Positions 35,898 to 45,034 of a stretch of 64,000 nucleotides of DNA are shown here, in pieces (the first letter of the stretch is position 1; each line of letters starts with the position of its first letter). This DNA comes from Lachnoclostridium sp. UBA5725 (GTDB taxonomy: Bacteria > Bacillota > Clostridia > Lachnospirales > Lachnospiraceae). Location: positions 88,775 to 152,774 of the forward strand of contig DIGJ01000026.1 in the NCBI GenBank assembly GCA_002419585.1. Direction: 5' to 3'. A program made the position numbers and the translations under genes. The notes under the pieces were generated by a model, which worked only from the letters and a program-made list of their open reading frames with translations, searched no databases and was not told the origin of the DNA.

Positions 35898-35915
35898 CTG
35901 TTAAATAAATAACAT
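35898..35915. promoter_or_regulatory. Second Rex-like site, in the hydrogenase leader
   Basis: CTGTTAA-ATAA-ATAACAT matches the Rex consensus at 11 of 14 defined positions. It lies about 20 bases downstream of the predicted transcription start of the hydrogenase operon, a repression position. It is weaker than the adhE site. Confidence 0.5.
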
Positions 35916-35966
35916 AAAATAGCAAGAATAAAGTCGAATTAAGGCACATCGCTAAGGAGGAAAACT

Positions 35967-36209
35967 ATGGTTATCACAATCTGTATCGGAAGTTCATGTC
36001 ATTTGAAAGGCTCTCGTAAAATTGTGGATCAGTTCAATGAGCTTATTATGGTAAACAAAGTGGAAGATAAGGTTAGTTTAAATGGGTCATTTTGCATTGG
36101 GGAATGCATGAATGGGGTTTGCGTAAAGATAGATGGCGCTCTATATTCGGTTTTGCCGGAAACTGCAGAAGATTTCTTTCATAAGGAAGTAATGGGTAGA
36201 TTACAGTAG
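35967..36209 (+). CDS. Thioredoxin-like [2Fe-2S] ferredoxin (NuoE-like)
   Basis: 80 residues. Four cysteines occur in the NuoE/24-kDa pattern: CIGSSC near 6-11 and CIGEC near 43-47. This is the [2Fe-2S] module without the N-terminal helical part of full NuoE. It starts behind AAGGAGG and lies 13 bases before the PAS-bearing hydrogenase gene, so it probably passes electrons to or from that protein. Confidence 0.88.
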   Translation: MVITICIGSSCHLKGSRKIVDQFNELIMVNKVEDKVSLNGSFCIGECMNGVCVKIDGALYSVLPETAEDFFHKEVMGRLQ

Positions 36210-36222
36210 GGAGGATTCGTCC

Positions 36223-37950
36223 ATGAATGTAATTGGGTTTAAAGAGGCAAAATGCAAAAATTGTTATAAGTGTGTTCGAAGCTGTGATGTAAAAGCGATT
36301 GCAGTTCAAAATGAACAGGCACAGATTATGAATGAATTATGTATATTATGTGGACAGTGTTTGAGTGCTTGCCCACAGAATGCAAAATCAATCATTAGTG
36401 ATTTGGATAAGGTTAAGAACTTTATAAAAAGTGGAGCAAGAACCATTGTATCAGTTGCACCATCGTATGCGGGTGTTCTTGCATTTGAAAAGAGAGGGCA
36501 AATTGTAACCGCACTCATGAAACTTGGTTTTTGCCAAGTAAGAGAAACGTCAGAAGGAGCAGCCTATGTTACCGAAGAATATGGTAAACTGATTGAAAAG
36601 GGGACCATGGACAATATTATTTCAACGTGTTGTCCTAGCGTGAATGATTTAATCGAAATATATTATCCTGAATCGGTTGTTTATATGGCTCCGGTGGTTT
36701 CACCAATGATAGCACATGGGAAAATGATAAAAGATCTGTATGGGCAGGATACCAAGGTAGTATTCCTAGGACCTTGTATTGCAAAAAAACGAGAAGCCCA
36801 AAATGATTCAAGAACGTATGGAAGCATTGATGCTGTTATTAATTTCTCTGAATTAGAGAAATGGTTAGAAGAAGAAGATATCAATATATCTGATATGGAA
36901 AATACGGAATTTTATAATAATAATCCGAGAGTAAATCGGTTGTATCCGGTTGGAGACGGAGTAATTACTTCTATACTAAGTAGTGAGCGGCAGGTGGATA
37001 AATATCGTAAGATTGCAGTGGCCGGTACAAAGAATTGTATGGAATTGCTAGAAAGCATGAAAAAAGGTGAAATCCATCATGCATTTATCGAAATGAATAC
37101 CTGTGAAGGTGGTTGCGTAAAAGGTTCTGCTCTTGATCGAAAAGAAGAATATCCATCGCCATTCAAGATAAAGCTGGATATGGAGGAAGCAATCCCGAAG
37201 GAATGTGTAAAAGAGGAAGAATTCAAACCGCTTGAGCACATTTCCCTTTCGAAGTTTTTTTATGACCGCTCAGTGAAAGAAGAGATCCCTTCCGAAGAAA
37301 TGATTCGTGATACGCTGCGTAAGATTGGTAAGGTAGAAAAAGCACATGAGTTAGATTGTGGTGCATGTGGATATGCAACTTGTCGCGATAAGGCAATTGC
37401 TGTTTGTCAAGGAAAAGCGGAACTTACCATGTGTATTCCGTATATGCACGAAAAGGCACAATCTATGTCGAATATCGTATTGGATACGACGCCTAATGTT
37501 ATTATTATCGTAGATTCTGAAATGAAGATTCTTGAATTCTCTCACGGTGCAGAGAAATTATTTGGAAAGTCAAAAAAAGAAGCGATCGGCATGTATTTAT
37601 TTGAATTCATTGACCATCGAGACTTTGAAGAGGTTTTAAATACACAAGGTAAAATAATTGGTAAGAAGGTTACTTATTCGGAATACGATATTACAACGCT
37701 TCAAAGTATTGTCTATGTACGAGAAGTCAATGGTGTTCTTGGTATTTTTCAGGATATTTCCTCTGAAGCGGAGAAAAGTAAACAAGCGTATAAGATGAAG
37801 ATGGATACCATAGAGATGGCACAACGTGTTATTGATAAACAAATGATGGTAGCGCAAGAGATTGCTGGGCTACTAGGAGAAACAACAGCAGAAACAAAAG
37901 TTACATTAACAAAACTTCGAGATACGATCATTAATGATGGTGAATTCTGA
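36223..37950 (+). CDS. Group C sensory [FeFe] hydrogenase with PAS domain
   Basis: 575 residues. Order: two [4Fe-4S] motifs (CKNCYKCVRSC near 11 and CILCGQCLSACP near 40); an H-cluster domain with STCCPSVND (near 135), GPCIAKKREAQ (near 183) and EMNTCEGGCVKG (near 290), where all four cluster-binding cysteines and the proton-relay Cys are present; an extra Fe-S motif, DCGACGYATC, with later cysteines (near 378-405); a PAS domain (about 415-520); and a helical tail. This matches group C (HydS-type) hydrogenases, thought to sense H2. The methionine two residues before the first Cys of the third motif is replaced by Asn. The downstream phosphatase gene is the likely output. Confidence 0.92.
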   Translation: MNVIGFKEAKCKNCYKCVRSCDVKAIAVQNEQAQIMNELCILCGQCLSACPQNAKSIISDLDKVKNFIKSGARTIVSVAPSYAGVLAFEKRGQIVTALMKLGFCQVRETSEGAAYVTEEYGKLIEKGTMDNIISTCCPSVNDLIEIYYPESVVYMAPVVSPMIAHGKMIKDLYGQDTKVVFLGPCIAKKREAQNDSRTYGSIDAVINFSELEKWLEEEDINISDMENTEFYNNNPRVNRLYPVGDGVITSILSSERQVDKYRKIAVAGTKNCMELLESMKKGEIHHAFIEMNTCEGGCVKGSALDRKEEYPSPFKIKLDMEEAIPKECVKEEEFKPLEHISLSKFFYDRSVKEEIPSEEMIRDTLRKIGKVEKAHELDCGACGYATCRDKAIAVCQGKAELTMCIPYMHEKAQSMSNIVLDTTPNVIIIVDSEMKILEFSHGAEKLFGKSKKEAIGMYLFEFIDHRDFEEVLNTQGKIIGKKVTYSEYDITTLQSIVYVREVNGVLGIFQDISSEAEKSKQAYKMKMDTIEMAQRVIDKQMMVAQEIAGLLGETTAETKVTLTKLRDTIINDGEF

Positions 37951-37984
37951 TTTGAATTGAAGAATGTAACAGATGGGAGCCGAT

Positions 37985-39157
37985 ATGAACATAAAAGTAG
38001 AAGCTTCATATAAAAGCTTAAATAAACATCATGAAGAATTATGCGGAGATAAAGTAGAAATACTTGAAACAAAAGATTCTTATATTATGATCTTAGCAGA
38101 CGGTATGGGAAGTGGTGTAAAGGCAAATATACTTGCAACCTTGACCTCAAAGATATTGGGTACAATGTTTTTAAATGGAGCAACCTTGGATGAATGTGTC
38201 CAAACCATAGTAAAGACACTTCCAGTATGTAAAGAAAGACAGGTTGCATATGCAACGTTTAGTATTCTTCAAATTTTCCATAATGGAGAAGGCTATCTTG
38301 TAGAATTTGATAATCCAAGTTGCATATTCATAAGAAATAACAAAGTTATTAATCTTCCGTTTGAACGACGCATCATTGAGGGAAAAGAAATCAAAGAATC
38401 TCGTTTTCAGGTAAGATTAAATGATGCTTTTATTTTAATGAGTGATGGTGTTATACATGCTGGAGTAGGAAAAATACTAAATTTTGGCTGGTTATGGGAA
38501 AATGTGGCAAATTATGCAGTAGATGTTATTGATAAGGCACCAACCGCAACCAGACTTGCGAATACGATCAGTCAGGCTTGTGATGATTTGTATATGAAAA
38601 ATCCAGGCGATGACACGACGGTTGCAGTAGCAAAAATATTAGAGCGAAAAGTGGTAACTTTGTTTACCGGACCTCCTTTGAGTGAGATGGATGATACTCG
38701 GGTGATGCACTTACTTATGGCAAGTCCGGGGAAAAAAGTCGTTTGTGGAGGCACAAGTGCAAATATTGTAGCCAGGTATTTGAAAAAAGAAGTACGCACG
38801 ACGCTGGAATACATTGATATAGACATTCCGCCAATTGGATATATAGACGGTATTGATTTGGTTACAGAAGGGGTAAGAACTTTAAGTCGGACACTTACGA
38901 TGCTAAAACGCTATGAGAAGGAAGAATTAGATCAACAGTTTTTCAACGATTTAGATAAAAAAGATGGTGGTTCACTGGTGGCAAAACTATTATTAGAGGA
39001 ATGCACCGATTTGAATTTATTGGTCGGCAAAACGATAAATGTAGCGCATCAAAGTCCAGAACTGCCATTTGATATCAGTATTCGTATGAATTTAATTGAG
39101 CAGATGAAAGATGTAATGACAAAATTGGGGAAAAAAGTTACATTGACATACTTTTAG
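37985..39157 (+). CDS. SpoIIE/PP2C-type Ser/Thr phosphatase of the hydrogenase cluster
   Basis: 390 residues. The start at ATG 37985 is 5 bases after GGGAG; an ATG at 37973 is less well placed. The N-terminal 220 residues are a PP2C-like phosphatase domain with metal-binding Asp in ILADGMGSGVKA, FILMSDGVIHAG and PGDDTTVAVAKI. The C-terminal 160 residues have no clear family; they begin KVVTLFTGPPLSEMDDTRVM. Located between the sensory hydrogenase and the group B hydrogenase, it likely turns an H2 or redox signal into dephosphorylation of a target. This arrangement is known for group C hydrogenases. Confidence 0.88.
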   Translation: MNIKVEASYKSLNKHHEELCGDKVEILETKDSYIMILADGMGSGVKANILATLTSKILGTMFLNGATLDECVQTIVKTLPVCKERQVAYATFSILQIFHNGEGYLVEFDNPSCIFIRNNKVINLPFERRIIEGKEIKESRFQVRLNDAFILMSDGVIHAGVGKILNFGWLWENVANYAVDVIDKAPTATRLANTISQACDDLYMKNPGDDTTVAVAKILERKVVTLFTGPPLSEMDDTRVMHLLMASPGKKVVCGGTSANIVARYLKKEVRTTLEYIDIDIPPIGYIDGIDLVTEGVRTLSRTLTMLKRYEKEELDQQFFNDLDKKDGGSLVAKLLLEECTDLNLLVGKTINVAHQSPELPFDISIRMNLIEQMKDVMTKLGKKVTLTYF

Positions 39158-39172
39158 AATAAGGAGACAACT

Positions 39173-40639
39173 ATGTTAAGAGAAGATTCCACAATTGGGA
39201 ACGTAAAATATGCAGTACTAAAAAGAGTAGCACAATTAACGTATGAAGGAAAATTAGAGGAAAATATTGATCAAATTCCATACGAGTTAATTCCTGGACC
39301 ACAGGCTAACTTTAGATGTTGTATTTATAGAGAAAGAGAAATCATTCGTCAAAGAGTACGCCTGACTCAAGGAAAATCCCCATCTGTAAATCATGATAAT
39401 AAAAATATTGTACAAGTAATCAATTCAGCTTGTGAGGGCTGTCCGATTGCTCGTTTTAGCGTGACAAGTAACTGCCAGAAGTGTATGAGTAAAAAATGCC
39501 AGCAAGCGTGCAATTTTGGAGCAATTACGATGGGAAGTGATAAGGCACATATTGATCAAAAGAAATGTAAGGAATGTGGAAGGTGTGCTCAGGCCTGTCC
39601 ATATAACGCCATCGCAGATTTAATGCGTCCTTGCAAAAGAAGTTGTCCAGTGGATGCAATTAAAATGGACGAAAATGGAATTGTTGTGATAGACGAAGAA
39701 AAATGTATTCAATGTGGTGCTTGTATTAAAGACTGTCCTTTTGGAGCAATTGCAGATCGTTCCTTCTTAGTAGATGTCATTCATGTGCTAAGAACGCAGG
39801 GCGTGGATGTCTATGCAATGGTAGCACCTGCGATAGAAGGTAAATTTGGTGCAAAAGCAGACATGGGTGCACTTCGCGAAGCAATCAAGGATTTAGGATT
39901 TAAGGATATGTATGAAGTTGCACTGGGAGGAGATATGGTAGCCGATGCAGAAGCCAAAGAATGGGCAGAGGCTTATAAAGAAGGCAAGAAAATGACGACC
40001 TCATGCTGTCCAGCCTTTGTAAATATGATAAAGCAGCATTTTCCACAGGTTCTTAAAAATATGTCAACTACGGTTTCTCCGATGGCGGCTGTTTCGAGGA
40101 TGATTAAAACAATGGATAGCAATGCGATTACCGTCTTTATTGGTCCTTGTATAGCGAAAAAGAGCGAAGTGATTGATTCCATTGGTACCAATAACGCGGA
40201 TTATGCGTTAACCTTTGATGAACTTCGTGCAATGTTCGCGGCAAAACAAATTGATCCAGAAGAATACGAAGCAAAAGAGTTACAGCAAGGCAGTATCTAT
40301 GGAAAAGAGTTTGCCAGATCAGGCGGTGTAACGGCAGCAGTGGTAGAGGCTCTTACCGAACAAGAAGAAACGATCAATATTAAAGTACGTGAATGTAATG
40401 GTGCAGCAGAATGTAAGAAAGCCTTGATGCAATTAAAAGCTGGAAAACTTCCAGAAGATTTTATGGAAGGAATGGCTTGTATGGGTGGATGTGTAAATGG
40501 ACCAGGTACTTTAATCAGCGAACTCGAAGCAAAGAAAGACCGTATAGCATTACTTGCAAAAGCAGATAAGCGTAATATCAAAGAAAATCTAGATGAGTAT
40601 AAAGACGTTCAATTTTCGATGCATAGAAAATCAAAGTAA
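39173..40639 (+). CDS. Group B [FeFe] hydrogenase
   Basis: 488 residues. The N-terminal 110 residues are unusual to the group, then ferredoxin-like clusters follow (CEGCPIARFSVTSNCQKC, CKECGRCAQACP, CKRSCPVDA, CIQCGACIKDCP, about 85-195). The H-cluster domain has TSCCPAFVNM (near 278), GPCIAKKSEV (near 325) and EGMACMGGCVNGPG (near 436). Spacing and wording fit the group B monomeric enzymes of Clostridia and Bacteroides, which probably evolve H2 from ferredoxin. It is the last gene before a strong terminator and may be the enzyme controlled by the two upstream genes. Confidence 0.93.
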   Translation: MLREDSTIGNVKYAVLKRVAQLTYEGKLEENIDQIPYELIPGPQANFRCCIYREREIIRQRVRLTQGKSPSVNHDNKNIVQVINSACEGCPIARFSVTSNCQKCMSKKCQQACNFGAITMGSDKAHIDQKKCKECGRCAQACPYNAIADLMRPCKRSCPVDAIKMDENGIVVIDEEKCIQCGACIKDCPFGAIADRSFLVDVIHVLRTQGVDVYAMVAPAIEGKFGAKADMGALREAIKDLGFKDMYEVALGGDMVADAEAKEWAEAYKEGKKMTTSCCPAFVNMIKQHFPQVLKNMSTTVSPMAAVSRMIKTMDSNAITVFIGPCIAKKSEVIDSIGTNNADYALTFDELRAMFAAKQIDPEEYEAKELQQGSIYGKEFARSGGVTAAVVEALTEQEETINIKVRECNGAAECKKALMQLKAGKLPEDFMEGMACMGGCVNGPGTLISELEAKKDRIALLAKADKRNIKENLDEYKDVQFSMHRKSK

Positions 40640-40678
40640 TCCAAAGTAAGGACTCAATTATTTATCTTACTTAATACC

Positions 40679-40714
40679 AGACTCATGTAGTGATTTTTAT
40701 ACATGAGTCTTTTT
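40679..40714 (+). terminator. Terminator after the hydrogenase cluster
   Basis: AGACTCATGTA at 40679-40689 pairs perfectly with TACATGAGTCT at 40700-40710 (11 bp), followed by TTTT. The rest of 40715-40859 holds nothing recognisable. Confidence 0.9.
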
Positions 40715-40859
40715 CTGGAAAAAAATAGAAAATACCATATACTAAATATTACGTAGAATAGAGGAAGACTAGGATTGTATTACACAAAGAATAATTTACA
40801 AGATATTGTGTATTATTATACAATTGTCCTTGTCAAGAAGACATTTGTAAATTTTATGT

Positions 40860-40888
40860 TTGACAAACGTACAAAAATAGTATATAGT
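40860..40888 (+). promoter_or_regulatory. Promoter of the oligopeptide transporter operon
   Basis: A perfect TTGACA at 40860-40865 and TATAGT at 40883-40888 with 17-base spacing. Confidence 0.8.
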
Positions 40889-40895
40889 CTATGAG

Positions 40896-40936
40896 TATGG
40901 AGCAAACAAAGAGGTTACTTTTTTGTTTGCTCCATA
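40896..40936 (+). other. 5'-end stem-loop of the opp mRNA
   Basis: TATGGAGCAAACAAA at 40896-40910 pairs perfectly with TTTGTTTGCTCCATA at 40922-40936 (15 bp, 11-base loop). It begins at or just after the predicted transcription start and has no T run after it, so it is probably a transcript-stabilising or regulatory hairpin rather than a terminator. Confidence 0.7.
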
Positions 40937-40997
40937 TGATGTACTCTGCTGCATTAAAGCGGCAATTTGCTATCAAAAAACAAAGGAGAGTTATGAC

Positions 40998-41915
40998 ATG
41001 ACAAAGTACATAGTCAAAAGAATTGCTTATGGACTATTGACCTTATTCCTTGTCTCAACCATTACGTTCTGGTTGATGAATTTAATACCGGGTGGTCCAT
41101 TCTTAGCTGAAAAAGCAAAATCTGAAGCAGTTATGAAAGCTTTGGAGGAAAAATATGGACTCGATCAACCAAAAACAGTTCAGTATAAAAACTATTTGGT
41201 AAATTTGGTTCACGGAGATTTAGGTCTTTCTACAAAGCAAAGAGGAAGGACAGTAAATGATATTATCGGTGAAGCATTTCCTACTTCAGCAAAAATCGGT
41301 AGTATTGCGATGGTAGTGGCAATTTTACTTGGTCTTTCCTTAGGAAGTGTTGCTGCACTCAATCGAGGAAAGTGGCTGGATAATTTAATCATTGTAGTAT
41401 CAACGATGGGAATCGCAGTGCCGAGCTTTATTGTAGCTACGTTGCTGATGTATTTCCTAAGCGTAAAGCTAAGCATATTGCCGAGTTTTTGGCAGGGAAA
41501 CGCAAGTTCTTTCGTTATTCCGGTAATTGCATTGGCATTTTATCCAACTGCATATATAACACGACTGACGCGCTCTAGTATATTAGATGTTTTGGGACAG
41601 GATTACATGACAACAGCGAGAGCAAAAGGCTTATCCCAATTCAAGCGTTTATTTAAACATGCACTTCGTAATGCAGTACTTCCAGTAGTAACTTATTTAG
41701 GACCAGCAATTGCAGGTACTTTATGCGGAAGTCTTGTTGTAGAAAAGATTTTAACCATACCAGGACTTGGAGAAATGTTTGTTTCTTCGATTACAAACCG
41801 TGATTATCCTCTGGTAATGGGAACGACTGTCTTTTTTGCAGCGTTGATTATCGTAATGAATGTTCTTGTAGATATTGCATATAAAATTATTGATCCTAGA
41901 ATCAAGTTAAATTAA
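40998..41915 (+). CDS. oppB: Oligopeptide ABC transporter permease OppB/DppB
   Basis: 305 residues. ATG 40998 follows AAAGGAGAG. The sequence shows the N-terminal helix and domain of the family (YIVKRIAYGLLTLFLVSTIT and LIPGGPF), six transmembrane segments, and the ABC-coupling EAA-type loop ITRLTRSSILDVLGQDYMTT followed by ARAKGLSQFKRLFKHALRNA. It forms the membrane channel with OppC. It is the first of five genes. Confidence 0.95.
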   Translation: MTKYIVKRIAYGLLTLFLVSTITFWLMNLIPGGPFLAEKAKSEAVMKALEEKYGLDQPKTVQYKNYLVNLVHGDLGLSTKQRGRTVNDIIGEAFPTSAKIGSIAMVVAILLGLSLGSVAALNRGKWLDNLIIVVSTMGIAVPSFIVATLLMYFLSVKLSILPSFWQGNASSFVIPVIALAFYPTAYITRLTRSSILDVLGQDYMTTARAKGLSQFKRLFKHALRNAVLPVVTYLGPAIAGTLCGSLVVEKILTIPGLGEMFVSSITNRDYPLVMGTTVFFAALIIVMNVLVDIAYKIIDPRIKLN

Positions 41916-41934
41916 TTGGAAGGAGTTATATGAA

Positions 41935-42984
41935 ATGAGTGAAAATAAAAACCCATTGAGTATGCAGCTTGACGTTTCAGATTTCCTTCCAGCTACGGAG
42001 GAAGAAAAACAAGAGCTTGTAGTAATGAGAGAAAGCGTAAGCTTTTGGAAAGACGGACTAAAGAGACTTAAAAGAAATCCAGTAGCAATGGTTTCTTTTG
42101 TTATTATTATATTAGTTTTGATTTTTGCATTTATTTGCCCTGGTATCTATCCATATACCTATGAACAACAGATGAGAGGATCTGAAAATCTTAAGTTCAT
42201 GCAGTATTCCGAAAAGGAACAGGAAAGAATTGATGCTGGTGAAAAAGTATTTCCACATATTTTAGGTACGGATAAATTAGGTCGTGACACGATGTGCCGT
42301 GTTATGATGGGAAGTCGTATCTCCCTATTAGTAGGTATTATTGCGAGTGCAATTATTCTTTTGATTGGATCTACATATGGTGCCGTAGCTGGTTACTTTG
42401 GTGGTACGGTGGATCTTATTATGATGCGTATTGTAGATATTATTTATACGGTTCCTGAAATGTTGGTTATCATTTTGTTACAGGTAACCTTAAAATATCC
42501 ATTGCAACGCTTAGCAGATACCGTTGCTGCTTTTGCATGGATCAATAAAATTGGTGTTGGGCTCGTTTGTATCTTTATTGTATTCTCCTTACTTTACTGG
42601 GTTGGTATGGCTCGTATCGTTCGTAGCCAGATTCTTACCTTGAAGGAACAAGAATATGTAACAGCAGCCAAAGCAATGGGAGCTAAACACGGAAGAATTA
42701 TCAAAAGACATTTATTAACAAACTGTATTGGTACGTTGATTGTAACAACTACCTTACAAATTCCATCTTCTATTTTTGTTGAAAGCTTCTTGAGTTTCAT
42801 CGGACTTGGTGTTGCTGCACCAATGCCTAGTTTAGGTTCTATGGCTTCCGATGCAATTGATGGTATCCGTTCTTACCCAGAGCGTTTGTTTGTACCAGCT
42901 TTCATGATTTCTATTATTATTTTATCATTCAATTTATTTGGTGATGGTTTAAGGGATGCATTTGATCCTAAGTTAAAGAAATAG
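41935..42984 (+). CDS. oppC: Oligopeptide ABC transporter permease OppC/DppC
   Basis: 349 residues, longer than the usual 280-310 because of an N-terminal cytoplasmic extension and an insertion (YPLQRLADTVAAFAWINKIG) between helices. The N-terminal OppC motif FWKDGLKRLKRNPVAMVSFV, the segment HILGTDKLGRDTMCRVMMGS, and the coupling loop QEYVTAAKAMGAKHGRIIKR are present. It pairs with OppB and is encoded 19 bases after it. Confidence 0.95.
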   Translation: MSENKNPLSMQLDVSDFLPATEEEKQELVVMRESVSFWKDGLKRLKRNPVAMVSFVIIILVLIFAFICPGIYPYTYEQQMRGSENLKFMQYSEKEQERIDAGEKVFPHILGTDKLGRDTMCRVMMGSRISLLVGIIASAIILLIGSTYGAVAGYFGGTVDLIMMRIVDIIYTVPEMLVIILLQVTLKYPLQRLADTVAAFAWINKIGVGLVCIFIVFSLLYWVGMARIVRSQILTLKEQEYVTAAKAMGAKHGRIIKRHLLTNCIGTLIVTTTLQIPSSIFVESFLSFIGLGVAAPMPSLGSMASDAIDGIRSYPERLFVPAFMISIIILSFNLFGDGLRDAFDPKLKK

Positions 42985-42999
42985 AAGAGGAGAATAAAA

Positions 43000-44013
43000 A
43001 TGGCTAAAAATAATGTATTATTAGATATAAATAATTTGAAACTCTCCTTTTTTACTCCAGGTGGAGAAGTTCAATCACTTCGAGATGTTTCAATTGAATT
43101 AAAAGAAGGAGAAGTTTTAGGAATTGTTGGAGAATCTGGTAGTGGTAAATCCGTTACTGCATTTTCTGTCATGAGACTTACTCCATATCCAGGAAAAATC
43201 ATTGGTGGTTCCATTGATTTTAATGGAAAGACATTAACTGAATTACCGGAAAGAGAATTACGTAAAATTCGTGGAAATGAAGTTAGCATTATCTTCCAGG
43301 ATCCAATGACCTCCTTAAATCCGGTATATACCATTGGTAACCAGATAAAGGAAGTAATTCTTTTACACACCGATGCAACCAGAGAACAAGCTCAGAAAAG
43401 AGCCGTAGAACTTTTGACTTTGGTTGGTATCAACGAGCCGGAAAAACGCTTGAAACAATATCCGCATGAATTATCCGGTGGTATGCGTCAACGTGTTATG
43501 ATAGCAATCGCACTTGCTTGTGAACCAAAACTTTTAATTGCAGATGAGCCTACAACAGCACTTGATGTTACAATTCAGGCTCAGATTCTTGAACTTATGA
43601 TGGAACTAAAAGAAAAATTAGGAATGTCCATTATTATGATTACACATGACCTTGGTGTTGTATCTAGTATGTGTGATAAAATTGCCGTAATGTATGGTGG
43701 AAAGATTGTAGAATATGGAAATACGGATGACATCTTTTACAGTCCAAAACATGAATATACCAAGGGATTATTAAAGAGTATTCCAAGACTTGATACATTG
43801 GAACATACAAAACTGATACCAATTGAAGGTTCTCCAGTTGATGTTATGAATCCTCCTGCAGGATGCCCATTTGCTCCTCGTTGTGATAGCTGTATGAAGA
43901 TATGCTTAAAGAGTATGCCTGAGTACACAACGATTACAGAAGAACATTATAGCGCTTGTTGGTTGTTACAAAAACAAGCGGTAGAAGGAGACAATCATGG
44001 AAAAACTAATTGA
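43000..44013 (+). CDS. oppD: Oligopeptide ABC transporter ATPase OppD
   Basis: 337 residues. Walker A GESGSGKSV, Q-loop in IIFQDPMTSLNPV, signature LSGGMRQRV, Walker B LLIADEPTTALDV and H-loop THDLGVV are intact. The C-terminal oligo_HPY domain includes a cysteine cluster CPFAPRCDSCMKIC near 290-303, probably an Fe-S site known in this family. The gene ends inside oppF (17-base overlap). Confidence 0.96.
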   Translation: MAKNNVLLDINNLKLSFFTPGGEVQSLRDVSIELKEGEVLGIVGESGSGKSVTAFSVMRLTPYPGKIIGGSIDFNGKTLTELPERELRKIRGNEVSIIFQDPMTSLNPVYTIGNQIKEVILLHTDATREQAQKRAVELLTLVGINEPEKRLKQYPHELSGGMRQRVMIAIALACEPKLLIADEPTTALDVTIQAQILELMMELKEKLGMSIIMITHDLGVVSSMCDKIAVMYGGKIVEYGNTDDIFYSPKHEYTKGLLKSIPRLDTLEHTKLIPIEGSPVDVMNPPAGCPFAPRCDSCMKICLKSMPEYTTITEEHYSACWLLQKQAVEGDNHGKTN

Positions 44014-44965
44014 AATTAATGGAATAAAACAATACTTTCCAGTTGCTGATGGTATGTTTAAAACAAAGTATGTAAAAGCAGTCGATGATGTTTCATTCTA
44101 TATCAATAAAGGAGAAACACTTGGACTTGTTGGAGAATCTGGATGCGGTAAGACAACCACAGGTCGTACCATACTTCGTTTATATGAACCAACAGCTGGA
44201 CAGATTATATATCAGGGAAAAGATATTACGAAGGTAAATATGCTTCCTTATCGTCGGAAAATGCAAATTGTTTTCCAAGATCCATATGCATCCTTGAATC
44301 CTCGTATGAAGGTTGGGGATATCGTTGGAGAACCAATCGATATTCATAAGATGGCTGCATCAAAGAAAGATAGAAATGATAAAATTGTACAAATGCTGGA
44401 GCGTGTAGGACTTAACAGTGAACATGCAAACCGTTATCCTCATGAGTTTTCTGGTGGACAAAGACAACGTATTGGTATTGCAAGAGCTTTGGCAGTTGAT
44501 CCAGAATTCATCGTATGTGATGAACCTGTATCTGCATTGGACGTTTCTATTCAGGCGCAGGTTGTAAATATGTTTGAAGAGCTGCAAGAGGAAATGGGAT
44601 TAACCTATTTGTTTATTGCGCATGATTTATCTATCGTCAAACATATTTCAAATAGAATTGGTGTAATGTACCTTGGAAAGTTAGTAGAACTTGCAGATAG
44701 CAATGAAATTACATTCCATAGCTTACATCCATACACGAAATCTTTGATTTCAGCGATTCCAATCCCTGATCCAAAGACGAGCAAAGAAAATAAGCGTATT
44801 GTGTTAGAGGGCGATGTACCAAGTCCACTAAATCCACCTTCAGGATGCCGATTCCGTACTCGCTGTAAATATGCAACCGAGCAGTGCGCTTTGGAAGTAC
44901 CAGAGTTTAAAGAAGTAAAGCCAAATCATTATGTAGCATGTCACAATTTAGATGCATGTAACTAA
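43997..44965 (+). CDS. oppF: Oligopeptide ABC transporter ATPase OppF
   Basis: 322 residues. Walker A GESGCGKTT, Q-loop MQIVFQDPYASLNPRM, signature FSGGQRQRI, Walker B FIVCDEPVSALDV and H-loop AHDLSIV are present, followed by the oligo_HPY domain with CRFRTRCKYATEQC near 290. It pairs with OppD to drive import. The start lies 17 bases inside the end of oppD behind AAGGAGA, a translational coupling arrangement. Confidence 0.96.
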   Translation: MEKLIEINGIKQYFPVADGMFKTKYVKAVDDVSFYINKGETLGLVGESGCGKTTTGRTILRLYEPTAGQIIYQGKDITKVNMLPYRRKMQIVFQDPYASLNPRMKVGDIVGEPIDIHKMAASKKDRNDKIVQMLERVGLNSEHANRYPHEFSGGQRQRIGIARALAVDPEFIVCDEPVSALDVSIQAQVVNMFEELQEEMGLTYLFIAHDLSIVKHISNRIGVMYLGKLVELADSNEITFHSLHPYTKSLISAIPIPDPKTSKENKRIVLEGDVPSPLNPPSGCRFRTRCKYATEQCALEVPEFKEVKPNHYVACHNLDACN

Positions 44966-45034
44966 TTTGGCACATTCCATTCGGTGTTTATGCAAGAGCA
45001 TTTCACATATAAATTTATTTTAGGAGGAAAAATA

